From: Marsupella aquatica
Lineage: Eukaryota > Marchantiophyta
NCBI GenBank assembly: GCA_973895155.1
Contig: OZ316894.1
Location: forward strand, 20,770,001 to 20,834,000
DNA length: 64,000 bases
Reading direction: 5' to 3'
The notes beneath the pieces are model-generated. The model made no database searches, had not been told where the DNA came from, and saw nothing but the letters and a program-made list of their open reading frames with translations. Of the stretch, positions 58,366 to 64,000 are shown one piece after another (the stretch's first letter is position 1; every line of letters starts with the position of its first letter). A program made the position numbers and the translations under genes.

Positions 58366-61018
58366 AACGCCGCTCCCCACCGCTTCCCTGTACTTGCCAG
58401 CGTCCCCCCCTGTGAATCTCCGCTGTCTACCAGATGCTTATCGATCAGCTGCGCCAATCTGACTGACATTTAGCTAAAGTCTTCTCATTGCCAAACGCAG
58501 AAGTCTGTGATTCGAGTGTGCATCTCCTGTAAAATCAGTCGGAATGGAAGTCCTTCGACCCTTAATTGTTTGAGGTGTCTTCACCGAACATGCTCGTTGT
58601 ATACTCAATCACTGCAATTCGGGTGAATGGTAGATTCCGAATTCTCCAGACCAAGATCTTACCGTAAGCTAGATTTCCATGGGAGCAATTATGATCATGA
58701 ATTCTAAAACAGTCTAAAATCGCGCAGAAGGAGTTGGAGCTTGGGAAAAGCCACCTGTGTCAACTCCCACAAAATGCCATGTCAAAATCAGTTCAGATTC
58801 TAACTCTTCTAGCTCGATTTACACAAACTCAGCTTCACCTTCCGTAAACAGACTCGTACCACATTGCTTCCCACTCGAAGTAAGAATTATAATCAACCGA
58901 CACCGATGTGACTGATGGGAGGGAGTGGAACGAGTAGACAGAAAGATTAAACTTGAAGAAAATGGCGATGAAAGTATTGAAAAATTCAATGAACTTGTAA
59001 GAAAATTCTCCAGCCATCCTACTGTATTTGCCAGCTGCATAAAACAGCTCTTCAACATCATCCATCATTTCGTGGCACCCTTACCTCGTCCACCTCTGAT
59101 ATGATCGTCATGATTCTGTACTCTGCAATTCTCATTTGCAAGATAATTCACTAAGAATGCTGAACGCCTTCACATGATTTCATGACCTTTAATGACATTG
59201 GCCCCAATCTGACTCACTCGGCGCCGAGGCAGAACTCTTAATTCATAATTTTCTTCTCCTCTGGAAAACTCTGCAGTGAGACGTAACTTACTTACAATCC
59301 CAACCCCTCTAAGCAGACCCCAAAAAAACAAGTCTCCTCAGGCCGCGAATTGAAGCTCAAATTCTTCGTTTCGTTCCCTTCGTGGAGCTCTGACCAAAAT
59401 GCACTCGATCTTAAATCCCACCCTTTTCCAAACACAAAAGATCTCCTCCAGCAAACAAAAATAACCCCAATCCGTGCCCGTCGTCTTCTCTGTTTGCTTC
59501 TGCGGCAGCACAAGTGGACGGTCTCGCCGACCTTGCATTTCACAATGTTGCACAACCTCGGCTAACCCGAAACCACAGAGCAACTCGGACAAAAGCTAAG
59601 GTCAACAGATAGCATTCGCCGAATCGGTCCAGAATTACTGAGTTCATCATAGTTCCATTTTCATCTTTCGGGGAAGGATTGATCGCCATGCTTCACCTTC
59701 GGAGTTCTGAACGGGAGGAACATCCATTAAACCTCTCAAGCTGAGAGCACGAGGTTTATCATTTTAGGGTTAGGGTTTAACGTCCTGTAGCGAGGTGGTA
59801 CAATGGGGAATCGTATGGGTGATGGGGGCCACCATAAGACGTGTTTGGCCCTCTGCCATGAGAAAGGGGGGAAAAATGCAAAGGTAAAGGGCATGTTAAA
59901 ACTTTCTGGACATAAAATTATTCTTATGGAACATGTATTTGGCCTATCTTCCTTATGGAGATATTTTGACTGAACCTAATTTGTTTTGACCAATCTATCT
60001 CCACATCATAACATTAAATGCCAATCCTTCTCCCTTGCTGGTCTCATTACAAATTATCATCTGAGTGGGAAGAAATCCTGGTGACTTGTCTTCAAATTGT
60101 TTTATTTCCGTGTGATTGGCCAAACCCCTCCCCCCCAACCCGTCATCCACCCTGCATGACTCTTCCGTTTGTCCTCCTTGATGTCCATGCCTTGCCCTCC
60201 CTCTTTGCACCCTTCCCCACTATCTGTGCCTCACGCTTTGTGCTTCACCCACTCCAATCATGCAATATTACATGCCACCATTCCCTTGTTGGTTTCATTA
60301 CAAATTTTCATCACAGTGGCAAAATACCTTGGTGCTCATTTAAATTTGTTTTTTAAAATACCATTTGATTAGCCCAAACCTCCTCCCTGACTCGCCAACC
60401 TCCCTGTGAGTCTCCTTTGTATCACCACTTCCTCGATGTCCATGCCTTGCGTTCCCCCTTTGCGGTCGGCCCCACCATTTGTGCCTCACCCATGCCACTC
60501 ATGCAATGCACGGGTATTGCGGTTGTTTAACTCTATAATCATAATGTGAACCTACTCTTCAGGGCCTACTGTGTATAGTGAAGCCCCTCAACTGTGACTT
60601 GTGGGATGTGAGTAAAGTTAAGGGTGCCAGTGAAGAATAGGGAGTGGGGCCAGGTTGACCATTTGAAAATGACCGAGTGTGTGAGGAGTCACTGACTATA
60701 AACCAATTGAGCCTTAATTGGTGAATGGGCAAGGCTTTGACATACTCACCTCTATTTATGTTCAAAGAATGGACACTAAGGATACTTTGACTACTAATTG
60801 CAATCAAAAGTTACACTCAAGAGAGCCTATGGTTTGGAGTGAAGCCTCTCGACCATGACTCTTGGGTTGCGACAAGTATTAGGGTGAGGCAACTGGTGGG
60901 GATGGCAACCATGAGGCTAGTTTACTAAAATGGATGAAGCAAAGCACAATGGAGTGAAAGTGCAAAATGCAAATTGTGGGGAGAAATCAGATCAGGAAAA
61001 ACACTCCAAATATACACT
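58366..61018. other. RpoT upstream region and intergenic DNA
   Basis: No gene is firmly supported. On the - strand, 59135-59085 reads MRIAEYRIMTIISEVDE and stops at a consensus donor, gtaagg; 59062-58835 reads MMDDVEELFYAAGKYSRMAG and on. These could be exons of a small gene or relics; I cannot join them. A telomere-like tttagggttagggttt lies at 59763-59778, similar to the telo-box found in promoters of genes for ribosomal and organelle functions. From 59.8 kb on only repeats are seen. Confidence 0.45.
60010..60515. repeat. Two diverged tandem copies, ~255 bp
   Basis: Copy 1 (about 60010-60262) and copy 2 (about 60268-60515) share, in order, cattacaaat, gattggccaaacc/gattagcccaaacc, gatgtccatgccttgc, tgtgcctcac and catgcaat. 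They are C/T-rich and differ by many substitutions. Confidence 0.75.
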
Positions 61019-61282
61019 TGCTCAATAGTTACGTGCTTCGCCCCAAGGTTGGCTACATCCACGGGAAGACAAAGCTTTATTAACGGTTATGTGTCTACTC
61101 AAGCATTACAATAGCTCTCATCTCTTGCTATATCCTTGTGTTCTCTCTTGAGAACTCTCTTTTGTGTTCTCACACCACATAGAAGTTGAAGAGATAAGGA
61201 CCAATCTCTTCAACTAGGGTTTACTCTAACCCTAGTTAACATTCTAACCATAGTTCAACCCAAGACTGAGTCAACCTCTACA
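61019..61282 (-). repeat. Putative 3' LTR of the second copia element
   Basis: The LTR end is set by CA at 61281-61282, directly followed by the polypurine tract aactcccccttg (CAAGGGGGAGTT on the - strand). The other end is less sure and is placed at a TG at 61019. It contains a palindromic ctagggttt..aaccctagtt segment. The partner LTR lies outside the window. Confidence 0.6.
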
Positions 61283-61499
61283 AACTCCCCCTTGACTCAT
61301 GTCTTGGGAGGGTTCATAACATTGTCTTTTCCTTACAAGTTCCTCCGCAAGAAGTTCAAGACAGTAGGGCCAAAAGGCCCTCCCCCTAATGCAAGGGTTA
61401 ATTAGAACTAAGTTGTAACCGATAAGCCATCGGATGGAGTACTCATATAGAGATAGTTTCTTGGTTAACTCTATATTTACAATATTTATAAATAATTAC

Positions 61500-62084
61500 A
61501 ATGCCTTGAAAAACTATTGGAGTCTAATACTTTGGTAAAAGCATCCGTTGCATTAAGCTTTCCATCAATCTTGACAAGCTCAAATTCATCATCCGATAAT
61601 GCCTATCGGATGAAATGATAACGGACATCAATGTGCTTTACCCTGTCATCCATCACCTGATTCTTGGCAGTGTAAATTGCACTTTGACTGTCATAGTGAA
61701 GATATACACAATCTTGTGATAATCCAATTTTCGTGACAAGCTTTTTCAACCAAATAGTCTCTGATGCTGCTTCTGCTGCCGCTACATATTCGACATCCAT
61801 AGTAGACTTTGCAACACACTTTTGGAAAGTAGACTTCCAACTAATGCATCCACCAGCAAGTGTAAATACATATCCAGTTGTTGATTTCCTCTTATCCACA
61901 TTACCTTCTTAGTGGAACCTTTGATGTAGCGCAAAATCCATTTCACTGCTTCCCAATGAACTTTTCCTTGATTTGCCATGTATCTGCTTACCTTGCTAAC
62001 GGCATAAGCTATGTTTGGTCGGGTGCATACCATGAGATACATTAAACTATCCACAATACTTTTATAAGGAACTTTGGACATCAA
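61500..62084 (-). pseudogene. copia RNase H and RT end (broken)
   Basis: The sequence holds the MSKVPYKSIVDSLMYLMVCTR-type end of the reverse transcriptase, then KSTTGYVFTLAGG, ISWKSTFQKC, VEYVAAAEAA, YDSQSAIY and VKHIDVRYHFIR. A stop and a frame change occur between 61782 and 61900, and a TAG lies near 61613. Confidence 0.85.
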
Positions 62085-62829
62085 ACTTTTTTATGTTGCA
62101 TCCAATAGAAAAAATGCTGCAGAAAATATTAAAATGCCTTGCCACAGGAACACTCACAGCCTCAGCATCTGCCATGTTGAATTTTGAGAGCATTTTCTCT
62201 GCATATTTTGTTTGCGTTAGCCAAAGTTTAGTTTTGTTCACATCCCTAACAATCTCCATGCCTAGGATCCTTTTGGCTGTGCCCAAGTCCTTCATCTTAA
62301 ACTCAGAACTGAGTTGGGCCTTAGGCTTATCAACTTCGCCCCTATCTTTTGTTACAATGAGCATGTCATCCACATAAAGTACAAGGATGACAAACTTAAA
62401 ACCTGTGTTGTTCACACGTTTGATGTAAACACATGGATCGTACACGCTTCGCACAAATCCAAGCAATTTCAAAAATTAATCAAAATGCTTGTTCCACTGC
62501 CTTGGGCTCTGCTTTAATCCATACAAGGATTTTAGCAATCTGCATACCAAATTTTCTTTGCTCTTTTACACAAAACCCTCTGGTTGCCTCATGTAAATCA
62601 CCTTATCCAACGATCCGTATAAGAATGTCATGACAACATCCATTTGATCTAAAACCAGATAAAATAAAACTACAAGAGCACATAGCAAAAGTATTGTTGA
62701 ATACTTTGCTACGGGTGAAAAAACCTCATTGTAGTCTATATCTTTATGTTGAGTAAAACCCTTGGCTACCAATCGAGCCTTAAATATCTTCTCAGCATTC
62801 TCTGTGGATCCATCTTTTTTCCTATACAC
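62062..62829 (-). pseudogene. copia reverse transcriptase core (broken)
   Basis: The two open parts (62829-62566 and 62472-62062) encode KARLVAKGFTQHKDIDYNEV, QMDVVMTFLYGS, then VYDPCVYIKRV, LVLYVDDMLIVTKD and LGMEIVRDV. The linking part with YGLKQSPRQW-like sequence is interrupted by stops near 62475-62575. Confidence 0.87.
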
Positions 62830-62988
62830 CTACTTGTTGTCAACAGCCTGTTTGTCACTAGGTAGACTTGTGAGTTCCCAAGTCTTGTTATCATGAAGTG
62901 ATTTCATTTCCATGCGCATCGCCGCTTGCCACTATAATTGCTTCTCCATAGAAGCTAGGACCTCTCTAAATGAGGATGGATCTCCATC

Positions 62989-64000
62989 TTATGTTACCAA
63001 TGCATCAATAGATTCTGCATCCAAATCCACTTGATCAGAAGGAAGCCAAGTTCCATACCTTTTCCGGATTTGACGTTTGCGAGTTCCTCTTCGCACTGAA
63101 AACTCTGGCTGATCTGATTGTAGTGTGCTTTGCCTTATAGTGGTGTCAACATATTCTTTATCTGACACCTCTTTTCCTTTTAAATCCTCTAGAGGAGGAG
63201 ATTGCTCTTTGTTAGTAGTAAAGAATTGATTTATCTCCCCCTCCTTCAATGATTTTTCTTTATTGAATGATACATCGTGACTAACAAGTAACTTGCAATC
63301 AACTGGATCCCACAATCAATAACCTTTAACTTCACGTTGATAACCAAGAAAAATGCATTTATGGGCTCTAGGATCTAGCTTAGTCCTATTATTGCTAGGA
63401 ACATGTGCATATGCTTCACAGCCAAAAACTCTAAGCTTTGAATAATCAGCAGGTCGATTGTGCCATAGCTCTAAGGGGGCTTTGTAAGTAATTGCCCGAC
63501 TAGGAGAGCGATTTACTAGATAAGCAACAATGTTGACAGCTTCCGCCTAAAAGATGTGTGGCAATTTAGAATGGCTCAACATGCTCCTTGCTCACTCCAA
63601 TAATGTGCAATTGAGTCGCTCAGCAACACCATTTTTCTCAGGAGTGTACACAATTGTGAGATAGTGAGTAATATTTGCACAATACGTGTTGAACTCGCCA
63701 GAAATGTATTCACCACCATTATCTGATCGTATATATCTCACATTCTTTGTAGTCTATGTCTCAACTTGAGCTACCCATTGTTTGAAGATAGAAAACACTT
63801 CAAACTTATGGGCAATGAAATAAATCCAAACAAACCTTGAGTAATCATCGATAAACAATACATAGTAGTTTTTACCTGAATGTGAGGAAATTGGAGCAAG
63901 ATCCCACACATCATAATGAATATACTCAATTACAACTTTAGAATGATGAATGGCAGTCAGAAATGAAATTCTTGTTTTCTTGTCGACAATGCAATGATCA
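62989..64000 (-). pseudogene. copia integrase (partial, broken)
   Basis: It begins at the window edge in the zinc-binding region (DHCIVDKKTR) and continues with HYDVWDLAP, FIDDYSRFVWIY, RSDNGGEY, TPEKNGVAERLNCTLLE, FGCEAYAHVPS, KCIFLGYQ and LWDPVDCKLLVSHDVSFN. In-frame stops occur where Trp or Gln codons are expected, for example near 63550 and 63318. Confidence 0.85.

Larger units (their letters stand above)
61019..64000 (-). mobile_element. Second Ty1/copia element, decayed, runs off the window
   Basis: From the right edge leftwards (- strand) it holds integrase, reverse transcriptase and RNase H, then polypurine tract and LTR; gag, protease and the 5' LTR lie beyond 64000. Integrase keeps an intact RSDNGGEY and NGVAERL, better than the element at 9.5 kb. 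Reverse transcriptase (KARLVAKGFTQ, SLYGLKQSPRQW-like sequence, YVDDMLIV) and RNase H (STMDVEYVAA, DSQSAIY) are split by several stops and frameshifts, for example CAG to TAG near 61613. The polypurine tract and the next 20 bases resemble those of the first element, so both belong to one lineage although their LTRs differ. Confidence 0.9.

Overview
This is nuclear DNA of a land plant. It carries a plant-type, intron-rich, phage-type organellar RNA polymerase gene (RpoT), a plant alkaline/neutral invertase gene (GH100), a plant GT64 glycosyltransferase gene, and Ty1/copia elements primed by initiator-Met tRNA. Introns are short to medium, gene density is low, and simple and tandem repeats are abundant. 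That fits a moss, lycophyte or other non-seed plant, but the clade is inferred from general texture, not proven.

Layout. 1-6.5 kb: a + strand coiled-coil gene whose last exons are tiny. 6.5-9.5 kb: non-coding DNA with a possible SINE head and minisatellites. 9471-15282: a complete Ty1/copia element on the - strand with 344-bp LTRs, a 5-bp target duplication, a primer-binding site and a polypurine tract, but broken coding frames. 15.3-19.1 kb: repeat-rich DNA with several tandem arrays. 19.1-19.9 kb: a small two-exon gene for an unrecognised basic protein (+). 20-25.7 kb: mostly non-coding, with one hypothetical ORF on the - strand. 25.76-27.47 kb: a rearranged, unprocessed RpoT pseudogene containing a 128-bp near-perfect inverted repeat. 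27.6-29.3 kb: a five-exon GT64 gene (-). 29.3-36.9 kb: AT-rich repeats, including a 1.35-kb foldback structure. 36.9-40.3 kb: a six-exon neutral invertase gene (-) with a 58-bp tandem array just upstream. 40.7-50.5 kb: intergenic repeats and a LINE-tail remnant. 50.6-58.4 kb: a 19-exon RpoT gene (-). 58.4-61.0 kb: intergenic. 61.0-64.0 kb: a second, more decayed Ty1/copia element (-) that leaves the window.

The exon-intron models for RpoT (1030 aa), GT64 (340 aa), invertase (644 aa) and the coiled-coil gene (at least 951 aa) were built by hand from splice sites, reading phase and, for the first three, family conservation. Every junction keeps phase. RpoT and the invertase both look organelle-directed, GT64 looks like a Golgi type II membrane enzyme, and nothing suggests that these genes act together. 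The most unusual items are the RpoT pseudogene with its inverted repeat next to a convergent gene, the foldback region at 33.7-35.06 kb, the coiled-coil protein with a RING-like tail, and the repeat array in front of the invertase gene.
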